Assembly: GCA_013398615.1 (NCBI GenBank)
Contig: VZSR01000520.1
Span: forward strand, 22,589,949-22,653,948
Length of the DNA stretch: 64,000 nucleotides
Source: Brachypodius melanocephalos
Lineage: Eukaryota; Chordata; Aves; Passeriformes; Pycnonotidae
Reading direction: 5' to 3'
Below are positions 25,495 through 38,870 of this stretch, one piece after another. Position numbers and translations under genes: made by a program. The stretch's first letter is position 1; every line of letters starts with the position of its first letter. Under the pieces are notes generated by a model, which searched no databases, was not told the origin of the DNA, and was given only the letters and a program-made list of their open reading frames with translations.

Positions 25495-28400
25495 CAAGGA
25501 TCCCTTCTCCTGGGATTTGAGGCAAGGGCAGTTCACATGCCACAGAGTTGCTGAGTTATTCAGATTATTAGTTTTGCTCTAGATGTGTCATCCATTTGCT
25601 TCTCCCGTGAACATGGGACTGACACAAGTATTTCTTTTCATAAAAGCCTCTATTTTGCTGCTATTACTGTAGAGACCCACATCTACCACCAGGTGTTTGT
25701 TCGGGCCATATACAGTGAGGATTTGACTGCCTTGTGGTTTGCTAGGGTTTAATTAGTGGCTTCTGATGTTTGTGGTGCTCTTCAAGTTCCTCTCTAAAGC
25801 AAGAAGGCTGTTTTGAAAGTCACACCTTTTTCCTTGTTACAGCAGAGCGTTGTTCACTGCAGTGGGTTGAAGGATGGAGAGTGGGAAAGAACCTTGTTTT
25901 CATCTTGGAGTGTGCACTGGTGAAACAGCTCTACGATTTCCAGTGGTTGTTGCTGTGTGGAACAGAGGGAAGTTCTTCTTCTCTTCTCTTAAACATCTTG
26001 CCCTCTTGTCTTTAATATCTAAGGCTATAGATGGCTGTGTTTATTATCCATAGTGAAACTAATCATCAGATATTGGGAAACATAACAAGTGCTACTAAAA
26101 CACTACAGGATAAGGCTCACAGGGCTCTTTGAGAGCTGTTTCAGAATTGTGACAACCTTGCTTTCTCTACATGGTATTATGTAGAGTATACTTTTAATAT
26201 TTAGTATTATTAGTACTATTATTAGTGTTAGATTTTAGAGCTATATATATTTCTATGTATATAAAACTAAAAAAATTATCTCAGGATGCACTACACAAAA
26301 TTAATCTATAAGCTTTAGAGTGAAATTGAAAATGTTAAAGGTATAAATCTCATTAAAGTTCTTGCTCACTTCTGTTTATTTTACAAACCGAAATTACAGT
26401 ATATTCACACCAGCTAACTCTCAGTTACCTTAGCAGCTTATGAAAAAAGAATAGGGGACAGTAATATTATATTTCTGTAGTATATACTGAAAACAGCAGA
26501 AAAGTTTTTGGGGAGTTGTGTTTTCTAGTAAATGGCTCTTAGATTCGTATGAATAGACCAATGATTTAATCCAACATAACTTCTAATAAAGGTGAGTTTC
26601 TGGTGTGAGTATTCCCATTTAAAAATATTTTACCATTCAGCTTTTTGTAGATGACAAGATATTCCTCAGGATAAACAAAGTTTGTAGGATACAATTTGAA
26701 GTGTTTAAACTTTTGTTTGTGGCAATAAGAGCTCTATCATCCTCAAGGTATATTTCAATATTTTAGTCTGAAGAAAATCCGTTATGGGTATTTATTTTTT
26801 GACGGTGAGTAAGGGAATAGCACACAAACAACAGCTAATACATCAGCTGGAGTCAATTTTCAAAAGAGAATGACTTTGAGTTGGAAATATAGGCTGTCAT
26901 CAAATTCTGTTATTGCTTACAACATTTCTATCAGCCACACTTTCTCTCTTCCAGGAAGGGAACATACCACAAAACCAATGAAACTTCAACACCTCTTCAA
27001 ACTGAGAAATGCTTATTTCTCAGGTCAGTGTAGTCCTTTGGTCAGCTCGGAGACAACCTTAGTGTTTAAAGGATTCAGATGAGTTTTCAGAAATGGTCTG
27101 GATTTCACTGTAAGTTGCAGAGGTGTAGGCGAGTAACTTCTGAAGTCTTGTGTCTCTAAAGTTGACAAGAAGGTAGCCATTGTTTCCATAAATGTTTGTG
27201 ATATCTGACTGCCATTTATTTGGCATTTGTTATTGCTGGTGGTGCCAGTGACCCCAAAGATGGTAGAAATCAACTTCATCCTGGATTTGCATTGGTTTGG
27301 AGAGGTCTGGACTGGGTCATGACCCTTCTAAGTTTACATTTTTTCCTGTAAGATTACATTTCACTTTCCTTTCTGTACTGATACTGAAAAATTGCCTTTG
27401 TTTAACAGATGTGGCTCTATATCCAAAATTAAAATTCTCCTGTCACTTTCACAATTCCTCTAACAATGCTGCAAGCCTAGAGAAACTAGCACAGAGCCCT
27501 TAATTACTCCTGTCTCACACTTCCTTTTGATAACTGGGAAACATTTGCTGTCCTGCCTGTCACTGAAGCCTGTAACCACATTCAATTTGATTCTCCCTTA
27601 AACAACATTAATATTTTATGTGACAATATCAGTTGATGCAAGCCTTGATTCTAATCTCTTTTGTTAACCTAACTTTTTGAACATGCAGGGGTTTCTTTCT
27701 CTGTTTTTTTTGCTACATTTACAAAACCCTCTTTCCTGCTTTGACCTTCATTGCCCATGCGCCATTTATTTATTATACTGCACAGCAAAATACTAAAAGT
27801 ACTTTTGATGAGCAGCACTCTGAAGTTACTACTCTGTTAAGCCATCTAACTATCTACAGCCACTTTATTTGTCATTTGCATGAAGCTTTTGGATATTATC
27901 AGTTCCACATGACAGCAGAGCAGCCACTAGCTAAGTTGCAATGACTGACTGCTGTTTGGAAGATCTGCTGCAGGTTAATGCTGTTGCCTTGGAGTTTGCA
28001 TTCATGCCTTGGGGTGATTAATGCTTTAGTTCCTGAATCTTTTCTCAGCACGTTTTCCTTCTTCCAATTATGCCCAATTGATGCATTTGTCTGACTGGAG
28101 TGTTGCACTTGTTTGGACTGGCCTTTGATCTTAAATCTTGGGACTCAGGATCACCTAACAACCATGCATCATCTTATCAAGGGTTTTGGGGCGAGTGTTC
28201 TTCCTATTAGGGGTGGATCTTCAACAAGGACATGACTCCCTACATGTTACTGTAATGTATATAGATTATTTTAATGCCCCCCATGCACCCCTAGTACAAT
28301 AACTTCTTGTAAGTTATTATTGGTCTTCTGATTGTTCCACTTACACATTTCACTTATAACCAAATAACACAGTAGCTGTAGACTATAGTGAAGCCATGCA

Positions 28401-31400
28401 CTAACAAGTAAGAGGTTGCCAGGTATGAACCTATTCCTTTCTCTCTTCTCCTGGTTTAGTCTAAGCTTAGGAAGGCAGCTGGTAGACATTTACCTGTCAT
28501 TTTCGCATGCACTTCATGTAAGTGAAATAACCGTGAAAGGTTATTGAAGGTCTGCTTGAACAGCTGAGAACATTGTTACAATCTGCTTCTTCGAGCCACC
28601 AATCGTGAGTGGGGAGAAGAGGGTTTGCAAAATAAAATAATAAAATGATTTCCCTGTCACCTTTGGCCAGCGTACTGTTTAGTGTATTACAAAAAACTGG
28701 TGTCAAATTTACTGCTGCTGCGGATTTCACCTTTATGGATATTTTCTCCACTGTTGGAAAAAGGATGGATTTGATAATGTGCCTGCATATTGAATGACTA
28801 GAAATGTCTTACTGTTTGTCCAAACAGCGAAAATGCAGTAGATGATTGAAAATGAAGCTCTTCTCATTGACTTGCTGCATATTTGATTGACTTGCTGGAC
28901 AACTGTTTGATAGAAGAGCATATAATATATCATCACTCTTACAAGTGGATCTGAAATTTTGCAAGAATGACAGGTGCTGGCAAAATGGCTTTACTAATCA
29001 GACCTGCACAATAAGAGCAACTAAAATGCACTATGCTTTTCAGTTTCAATAGAACAGACTTTTTCCTGAATGAATGTTTGTGGGAATTAATTCACGTCTG
29101 GAGTTTTTGTGAGAGACAGAGACCTTGCTGCAATCCCTGAAAAAGCAGTAAGCCAAAAAGGAGTGAATGTAAGGTCTGTAAGGGATGTAATGATTCTCAG
29201 TGAAAGCAATACTTATGTAGCTTATGGAAATGTGGGCTTAAATAAGCTATGATCAAGAATAGTATGACTCTACAAACCAGATTGCCAGAAGGCAAAACTG
29301 AGAGGCAACTGAGATCCATAGAACTGCATCTATGCATTTCCATATTTTGGGTGTTTTGCTCTTTCTTCCTCATTTGACTGCTTTCCCACTCCTACAAACC
29401 AAAATAAAAAAACTACACATGATTAAAAAAAAGTATTTGCCTCAGTCCTTGAATTTTTTTTTTAAAAGAAATAGCATGTTGTTTTTATTTTTGGAGGAAA
29501 ACAAAGATGCCCATGGGAATAAATATTTGAAAATAAACTAGTGTTTTAGTTGTCCATCTTCTCCTCTGATCATCATTTTGGGAGGTAGAAAACAGGAATA
29601 AGGGCCTGCAGAGATCCTTTACAAATGCAAAAGAATTTTTTAATTTTTAAAAATATTAAATTGGATTTTTTTACAATTATATTAGAAAAAATATTCCTAT
29701 TTTAATTTTGTGATTTGAAGCTTCTCATAAGCTCTTTAGGAAGCCCTTTCTCTTTGACTAGATATGACCAGGACATGTAGATAAACTATGGATTTTTTGC
29801 AAAGAGCTAAATGCTACAGACTGTAACATATTCCTTAAGTCAACACATTCGTCCTTGAAAGCCAGTGCTTGGAACTTCTATAATTTAAACATGTAATTGT
29901 TTGTGTTCCATCCTAATGCCTCATTAAGAAGGGTCTGTGCACCAGTGACTAAAGTTTCCTCATGCTTTCCAGTATCAGTGTTCTCTCCCCCAGTTCTTCC
30001 TGGCCTAAAACACACGGGAGGCATTTTGGCACAGAACAGTGTGGCTGCCAGTCTTGTCTGGTTACCATAATGACAAGTTATTGCAGTCCTGCACTTTCAA
30101 AGTTCACCTTTTCTCAAAGGTACCTGACAGAAGGAGGATGTTATACTGTAAAAGAACCAAACCATGAACCAAATCTCTATGGTGAGATATTTTAACAAAA
30201 TTCCTTTAGTCACAGGTACCTGAGAGGAAGGTGCAATATTCTGACTTCATTTTGTTTTCGACTGATTAGAGATGCACACAGCTTTCCCCTGCAGGAACTG
30301 ACCTTGTGCCAGTGACATCAATGGAAACATTGCCATTGACATTATTGGGAATTGGATCAGATGCACAGTTTGCACCAGCCACGTGATGATAGCTGTAGGT
30401 AATGATATTTTTCTTACCACATTTAGTACTTTCAAGAGTAAAGTACATGTTAAGATTTCAGTGGCTTCTTACAATGGATGTGGTGAGCCAGTATTGAAAT
30501 ATGATGATCAATAATTTTGTTCCTTTGAGAAAGTCTAGTCAGTGATTTTTTCTGAACTTAATTGGACTAGAAGAAAGCAATCTAGCAGAGCTGATAGCAA
30601 TCAATGCAGTTAAAAATGAAACTGCATAAAAATGGCTGAATACATTTATGTAAATAGCTGGTTTTTCACAGCCACAATCTTCAAATGGCATGATGCTAGA
30701 CTTAATAGCTACATACTTTGACAAAACAGTTCAAGCAGCAAACTAAGAAATGCCTTTTTTGATATTTGAGCTTTGAACAAATCATTGAAATCATTTCTGA
30801 AATAAAGCAAAAACCTATTTCTGGTATCAAGTTTCAGAACAACATCTGGAATCCAGTTCGACATGAACTGCCTAGTGTATGCAGGTACTGAGAAAAAGTT
30901 AAGCCAGACTTTAGTGCTGGAACCCAGGTGCTCTCACCTAAATTTGAAGAATGTTTCAGACAGATGTAGTGATAATATTAATTTATGTTTCTTTAAGGAT
31001 CTTGACTGTTTTGTCAGCCAAGTACATTTATTGTAAATAGCCAGATGCTAAATCCATTCATTTTTACATCACATTCATTTCACATGCACATTCCTCCTTT
31101 TGCCTCTGGATCATTACATTGCCATAATCACTTTTCCACAAGACTATACTAGTATGTAAATACGAAATATCCTGTGTTACTAGCAAAAAAATGCATTCAA
31201 ATTCAACTTGTTTTCTGTCCTGTTTTCTATCTTGTTACATTTGAATTGATAACACTAACTGAATGAGTGATCCAATTGCCCATGTTACTTGGCCACTTGT
31301 TTGAGCTGCACACTAGAAAATTCTGTGATATTTTTTCAGATGGGTGCAACTATAGTTGGTTTCTTCCCAGGAAAGATATAGAAACAAAAAATAAATTTAA

Positions 31401-34400
31401 TCACTAAGTTGTGCTTACATAATTTTTTAAAGAAATAGTTTCTATCACTTTATAAACATAAAAGAAAAGGCTAACTTCTCTTTTCATCTTAAAATCTCTT
31501 ATAACTGCACCGAGAAGGTTCTGTACTTTGGATTATAGTGAAAATTCATTATTTGATGGGGAGTGAAGTTGAAATAATTTCGACTTTCAAAAATTTTATT
31601 TACTTGCTGCCATTCTGTTTTCTATCATTGTCCACTTGAAAATAATAAATTTTAGAAGAAGGAGAAGAGTCACATTTCAGTTCTTCCCTGAGAAAACTTC
31701 AGTATACCACTGTTCTTCAAGTATCAGAAAATCTTTTTTATGAAATATAAAATTTTATGTTAAGTTTTTACTGTTCAACAAGTATTTATTAGCATTTTTT
31801 AGCCACTCTTCTGGTTTTCATGCTGACAGGTGCAAGGTGAAGGTATGCTTAGGTATTTGTGCTCATTTTAAGAATGGTTTCACACTGGCAAAAAGGAGCT
31901 ACATTAATAGTATTTCTGTTGGGAAGACTGAGAACAGTGTAGAGAACACACAGATTAAACTCCACTCTTAAAAGTGAATGAGTAAGTTCTCCCCACTGGA
32001 AGGTGAAAAATAAGTGAGTTTTGATATTATTTTCATAGGTGATATATATATCTTACTGTTTTTCTGAAGTACATTATTCATAATTCATTATTTAATAGTC
32101 TGTGTACTTCTGTACACTTATAAATACTTTTACATTTTAGATTAAGATATTGTAACTGTATTTTAATGAAATTTTGCATTACTTAGACTATATTACTTTT
32201 GCCAAATGCACTGTTGAACATTCACAAACATACTGTGAAGTAGTATCATAACAAAATTATATTTCTCAAAGAAATGAATAAAGTACATTTTAAGTTACAT
32301 TACTTTGTTTTTAATTGTATTTTCTCATGACTGTACTGCATAAAATCATAAAATACAGAAATATGTGATGGAACTTCCAGCCAGTGTGAATTACTACATT
32401 TTTACTCTACACATTTTATGAGATTTTGCTATTATTATTGTTTTTTGAAACTTAGCCAGTACAGGCTTTGATAATAACAGGAAAAATACATTAATGTCTA
32501 AGTTTCCTTTATAACACAATTAAGCTTATTTTCTGGTCATGGACAAAGAATCATGTTCCTTATTTTGTCATATTTTATAACTCATCAAGTTGAGAGTTTG
32601 GTCTTGATCAGCTTAATATGATGGATATCTAATGTCCCAGTGCAATAATGAATATATTTTGTCTTAAGAAATAAAAGAAGAGTTTGAAAGATACTTAGTG
32701 TTTGTTGGAACACAAGATCTAGTCTGCAAGACAATTGTATTACAATCTTAATTTTATAATCTTAATTTTTATAACATTAATGTCAAACACCTGTAATTAT
32801 AAAATAAAATGCTAGAAACTATTTAACGGAAAGCCTGAGTGAAATTCTCTCTAATTCCAACAAGCTGGTTTTCTGATCTTAACCATGGTTCCTATGAGCA
32901 TGAATGAATTTCTCAGAAAATTGAGAGCAAATATGCTAAAAAAATGTAACCAGCTGATGAATATTCTTGTTCAAGGAATATGGTTGGGTTTGGTTTAGTT
33001 TGTTTTTTTCCTTACTGGAAAGAAGATAATGGGTCACTCGTACACATATGATTACAGAACGTTAACCAGAGAGTCTCTGCCACTTGATAGTGACTACTCC
33101 ATCAGAACTGTATGTAGATGGAATATAACTAATTCATTAAAAAATTAACATTGAAAATTTAAGCTAGTGAGTTCATTGAAATTCACAGGGTTAAACTATC
33201 ACCAATGCCAAATGATTCAATTGGAACTACACAGTCCTGGTATAAGAGACTGGAAGTATCCTGAATGGAACACTAATCAAAGGAAAATAATGCCTTCTCT
33301 GGAAGTTCAGCTTCAGGCTCTTAACCAGCTTTTGGCCCATGGTCCTTTCTCTTCCTAAATAGAATTTTTGTTTAAAAACTTTGAATTTTCATGTTAGGAA
33401 CTCAGTGAAGCCCATTTGCCTTGTGCATGCAAGTTTCCTTGTGCAGGGCAGAACATAAAATAGGTAGTTTAGTATCTATGAAATGGCACATTGCTCTGTG
33501 CAATGTAAACAACAGATGATTGTAAGAAGATAATTGTGATCCATAGTGATGCTGTTCTTACTAGCCAGAGACAAGCATATTCATTAACCTTGAAAAAGCA
33601 CTGCTAAATGACATCTTGAATTTGTCTGCCAATATGGTCTACAATTATCAAATCAATTGGCTTTACAGAAAATCAGTTCCTATTCTTCTACGTGGCTCTT
33701 TTCTGTTGGCACTACCTGTGCAATTTTGGTCTTGCCAAATCCTTCTTTGACGGGGGAGCTCCCTACATTTTACAAAGCCAGTATTTTCAGAAATATGGCT
33801 TGAAAACAAGAATCTCAAAATAAAGAAAATACTATTACAAAATAAAAACTTAGTTCAATATTCAGATGTGCAATTCCTAGCATCGGTTGCTATTTTGCAT
33901 AATTAATTTCTGTATATGATGAATGAAAACTTCATTAATGACCTGGAAAATAATGAGGTTGAATAGGAAGGATTTGCACCTCCTAAACAGGCCAACTACA
34001 ATTGTTTCTTAGAATGATAATTTTACACTTTCATGACAGGACATACAGGTCTAAAGCTAATTAAACCTGTTACTATACATATGCATATATTTATTAAAAA
34101 TTAAATTCTGCATATATTTTACATATAAACTAATTAATCAATAGACAATAAAAGTGAATACAATTCACTGTCTCATAGCAATGGATAACATTGCTGTTAT
34201 TCAAGGAAATTAGTTATAATATCAGATAGTCATTACTGAAGTTACATGCTGCTATAAACATTCATCCATGAATGAACTCTTAAATGTTTGTAATATATTT
34301 ACTTACTCACTCTCTTGTTTGTTTAAGATCCTGTTTGATGTACAATATTGAGAAGACAATCATGAAACATATCCTTGTTATTTTAGTCATTGTCATTGGA

Positions 34401-36639
34401 GAAAGTTCAGCTGAAGTAATGGAATTCTTTTATTTTGTTCTGTAAATGCCAATCTCAGATCAATGATTTTATTTGACCCTTTTGTTTGAGCATGTTTTTT
34501 TTTTCTTCCTGATTAATCTTTGAATATCTTTTGAAAAGGCATTTAGCACTTGTATTGAAATTTTTAAACTTCCCTTGACTGCTATCAGAAACCTGACTGC
34601 CCTCCATGGTGCTCAGTCAGCATTTTGAGATCCAGCACTTTCTGTCATTGATTGATAGAAGACACTTCTTCCCCAGTTACTGAGTCAGACACATCAGGGA
34701 GAGACAGACAGGCTGCAGAAGAAAATTTAATCAAGTAGAAGTAATTTGTAACAGATTTTAGTATTGAAATCTCCTTACAAAGAACATAAAACTTTAAAAT
34801 ACTGCGTAGCTGATAGCAGGTATTTAGCGCATGAATTTAAATGAGAGTACACCTTTTTAAGAATGATCACACAGTCTACAAAACAAAACAAAATAGTAAA
34901 TCACAGGGACTGGATTTACTGTCATTATATTAAAAACTATCTTTGATTTTCCCATATTCTAACTAAGGATGCAGTGAATTTAGTACACAGTACACATTCT
35001 TCTCTTTCTGCATGGCTTTTAATAAATGAGTTAATGAACTTCATCCAGGTTTTAGCAGAAGCATTTTTCATTAACCCAGTGGTACAGCACAAAGATGTAG
35101 GTAAGAACCTGTGATAGAACTCATTTCTCAAGGTAAAGGATACCATGAGTTCATGGTTTGCTAACTAACTCCCTGGGGACAGGGAGAGGGAAAGAAAAGA
35201 GCCAGTGATGACTGCAGCTAAATTATTAGTGCCAAGCTACTATAGTTCTGCAAACACCACTCCTTAACAGGTCATTGGAAGAGAGGTTTTTTGAGGGAAA
35301 CCGTAAATTAAATTACATTCCTAAAAAAATTGTATTTATTCACAATATTGGTAAGAAAATAGTATTATACTTTTCTCAAACATATGCTTGGAAAAGGAAA
35401 GTTCTCAGTCCTGTCTAATATGTACTATTAAATTGTATAGCGTTCTAATTTTTTAGGCCAAAATATTTTCTTAGGGGAAAGAACAGTGGGTCACATTTTT
35501 ACAATCATTGACAAACCTTTCCATCACTTTAGCAGCAAGGAAAGCATTGAGAGAGATCAAAAGTTAAAACCAATTTATTTTATTCTGTTAGAATGTAGGA
35601 AATATTGAGGTTTTTCTAATTTAGTAATGTTAAATTTTTGAAAGCTATTTCTGTTGTTCCATTTTCTCTATATCCAAGTTCAATACAGAATTCAGTACTC
35701 CTCTAATTTCATTAATATTACTGCTGCAATACCTTGAGACCATAAGAAAAGCAGTGAGTTTTTGCAAAAAATTAAAATCTCGGTTAATGCTTAAATCTCT
35801 GTAGATGCAGGCTTGTTGGCTGTGTTTAGATTGACAATTGGCTTTAAGAAAATACTTTCACTTTTCAAATAGCTCTCAGCAGATATATGCATGTAGATCT
35901 GCCAAAGAATCTATATTTGTCTCAGTTTATGTTGGCAATATGACTCCCAATTATTTTTAAAATGTCCATTACAGCATGTTTCCAAAGGACTTTGAAATAT
36001 GTTATCTATCTTCGAGGCAGTGTCTTCATAGACATGTTCAAGTTAATATGTTGGAAACTGCACAGAGAAAAAAGAAATTAACCCTTTGTGTTCTTCTAAG
36101 AATCCATGTAGGACTCCTACTGAGAAGAGAGTTGATGCTTGAAGTAAACCAGCCAAGAAGAATTTGGTATAGTTTTACATTACAGACAAAAAATAGCTTA
36201 GGCTAAATTGCCAGATTCTTCGTCTTTCAAATACCTGAAGTCTGCCAGATTCAGCGTGAATGCAGAGATTTGTCATCACTGAGAACTTTTCGGGAACAGG
36301 ATTTAAGATTACAGAGGGTCAGATTCTATTGATTCTATCTGAATTACTCTCAGTGCTTTCCTGAGTGTATGTGAAAAGCTTACTACCCATGTGTATTAAT
36401 ATAAATGTTCCTAGAACCTGTTCTAGCTTACATCATAATCTTTCTATACTGGTAGATTATTTACACGCAGTGAGGCACGTTTGTTCAACAAGTACAGTCT
36501 TGTCACTTAGCCAAGTCTGCTACAGAGGTCCTTTGGGCAGCATGGTAGATTTCAGATGAAAAAGAAATTTGCTAAGAAAAAAAAAGAAAAATAGAGAAAC
36601 CCTCACGGTAATACAAATTCACTTCTTATAAACACATTT

Positions 36640-36760
36640 GCATTAAAATGCACAATAAACTCAAAGCACAATAGGCGTAAAATGCAACAAAATACTCAAC
36701 AACAAAATCAATAAAAACAAACAAGCTAAGCAACAAAATGAATAAACAACAATTACAGCA
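36640..36760 (+). repeat. A-rich (AACAA)-type low-complexity block
   Basis: About 120 bp are dominated by A with repeated CAACAAAAT and ATAAACAA words and very little T or G. It is simple-sequence drift and not a clear retroposon tail, since no element body precedes it. Confidence 0.6.
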
Positions 36761-37755
36761 TTTAACAAGCTGGGATAGATAGTCTGAGTTCCTAAGCTTT
36801 ATATTAGGCAATGATAATTTGAGCTTTTGTATGCATTCATTTTCCTGCCTCTTCCAATTTTGTGGCAGAACTGTACATGACATTAAAATTTATCTTGTGA
36901 GATAGTACTCCCCATGTGGAGTTTTAAGAATACAATCACGGATAACCTTATTTTAGCTCTTTGAGGTTTTATCTTTACAAGTAAATGGACCAAAGTCATG
37001 CCCATCTACTTCATACAGACAGTTTCAGATGATGATTGCTCCAACTTAATCTCTTCCTCAAATCAGCTCATTAACTGTGCTGTACTTCCTCCTCTATATC
37101 AAATGTAACACACCATTTTTAAATCTTTACTATTTGAAGCACAGTAAAGTGTAAGAAGTAGTGTTTTCCAAATGTATGGAATCAGGATATACTGTTCATT
37201 TAGATTAAATCTGGTGGTGTAAGCCTGGTCTTTCTGAGGTGCTTTAGTACTGAAAACATTCTCATCAGTGTTACTTTCTTGTCTTTTGTCACAGCACCCT
37301 GTTCCTCCATTTCACAAAGTTGTATGGTCCTGCCAGTTTCTTGACACTGTCTGCTAGCAGAGAAGAAGAAAAAGAGTGCAAGAGTCATGGAGATAAATAT
37401 CACACAGATGTGCTTCAGGTGACATAACAAGTTTCATATATAACTATCTTCATGTTTTGTCAAGAAATGACTTGGACATACATAAAGTAAAGCTTGTGTG
37501 AGTAATTTATATTTATTATTTTCATCTTTAGTGCCTGGTTATACAAACTTGATTAGGCAGACTGGATGGGAAAATGTAGCTTGATCTTTCAGCTAATAAA
37601 AAGATGTGATAAACCAATTAAAAAATGCAGTGATTGGTACCAGGAATTGCAGTGGATACTGAATGTCATTTTCCATTTTCTGTATTTAAAACTTGTTCAG
37701 AATTCAACCAAATTTACTCCATTCACATCTACAGGTTAACATATTTTCCTTGTAT

Positions 37756-37806
37756 TGCATTAAAATAATAGTGGAATTAAATAATAATAGTGCATTAAAA
37801 TAATGT
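37756..37806 (+). repeat. Short direct repeat, 35 bp period
   Basis: TGCATTAAAATAAT occurs twice, 35 bp apart (37,756 and 37,791), with AATAATAGTG words between. It is a small local duplication in AT-rich DNA. Confidence 0.7.
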
Positions 37807-38488
37807 TGGAAATATTCAGACTGCATCACTTTACTTACAAGATCTAAAAAAATTACCCATAAAAGGCCATTATGTGTGGCCTGATTATTGATCCCACTGA
37901 CATAAAAGTAAAACTTACCTTAAGGGACATTTATCAAGGTGATCAGTGACACTGGTTTCCTGTGACATCATGCTGTGAATGTTTCTTCAAGAAAAAACAT
38001 AAACTGACATGACAGATTTGCTTAGATATCTTTATAATACCTCTGCACTTTATCTTGCACTTTTATTTTCAGTAAGAAATACTTTCTGTTGTTTTCATGG
38101 TACTTTGTTACAATATTAGTCAATAGTTTTCCATTCTTGTTTTTTTTTTTCATTTTTGTATTAGTTGTTTTTCTTCCTCAAATAGGGTCAATGAAGATAC
38201 ATAAATTGTTACTTTTTATTATTTTTCACTACTCTTCCAGTTTATTATGATCCCTTTGAATTCTAAATTTGACCTTCAGAATTGTTCCAGTTCTCCCCAG
38301 CTTGCTATTAGAAATGAACACTGTGTTCTCTTTCTTTGTCAAGTTTGGTAAATAACGAGTGAATAAAAACAGCTTGACAATCAGTAGGAATATGGGGTTG
38401 TGTACTAACTACATAAATAGTTTATTTGGCATGTATCTGGTATTGTACATCAAGGATGTTTCTCATTTCATATTGCTTTATGTGATAG

Positions 38489-38870
38489 GATCATAGACTG
38501 GTTTGGGTTGGAACTTAAATATCTTCTATGCTCTTAAACCCCTGCCAGGGGCAGGAACATCTTCCACTAGACCAGATTGCTCAGAGCCCCATCAAAACTG
38601 GAAGGGGGCAGCCACAGCTTCTCTGGGAAACCTACTTCTTAAAGCCATTCCCCCTTGTCCTATCACAACAAGCACTTGTAAAATGTCCCTCTCCAGCTTT
38701 AAGTACTGGATATCTGCTGTAAGGGCTCTCTGGTCCCTTCTCTGTCTCTTCCCTGTGATCATTTCGACGCCCTCCTCTCGACTTTCTCCATCAGGTCCAT
38801 GTTCTCCTTGTGCTGAGGGCCACAGAACTACAAGCATATATTCCAGATGTGCTATTATGTCAGCAGCAAG
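38489..38870 (-). mobile_element. CR1 LINE, antisense 3' fragment
   Basis: The copy is in antisense orientation. The plus strand opens with TCATAGACTGGTTTGGGTTGG, the classic start of an antisense CR1 tail. It then follows the order of the CR1 3' region backwards: CATCTTCCACTAGACCAGAT, then the stretch around GGTCCATGTTCTCCTTGTGC, then CCAGATGTG. The body is diverged and truncated at about 38,870. A 135-codon plus-strand frame crosses it (38,503-38,910). It is an accidental antisense reading of the element, not a gene. Confidence 0.88.

Larger units (their letters stand above)
25495..38488. other. Repeat-poor AT-rich non-coding stretch
   Basis: About 13 kb holds no recognised gene or interspersed repeat. 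An A-rich block lies at about 36,640-36,760 and a short imperfect tandem duplication at about 37,756-37,806. The frame on the minus strand at 27,025-27,279 (84 codons) has an overlapping alternative frame that is also fairly open, but no domain or splice pattern supports either. Together with the preceding block this makes 24.6 kb without a CR1 copy. Confidence 0.55.

Noticed and set aside
27025..27300. Minus-strand frame of 84 codons with a second overlapping open frame
   Set aside because: Neither frame shows a domain or clear splice sites, and the two frames give conflicting readings.
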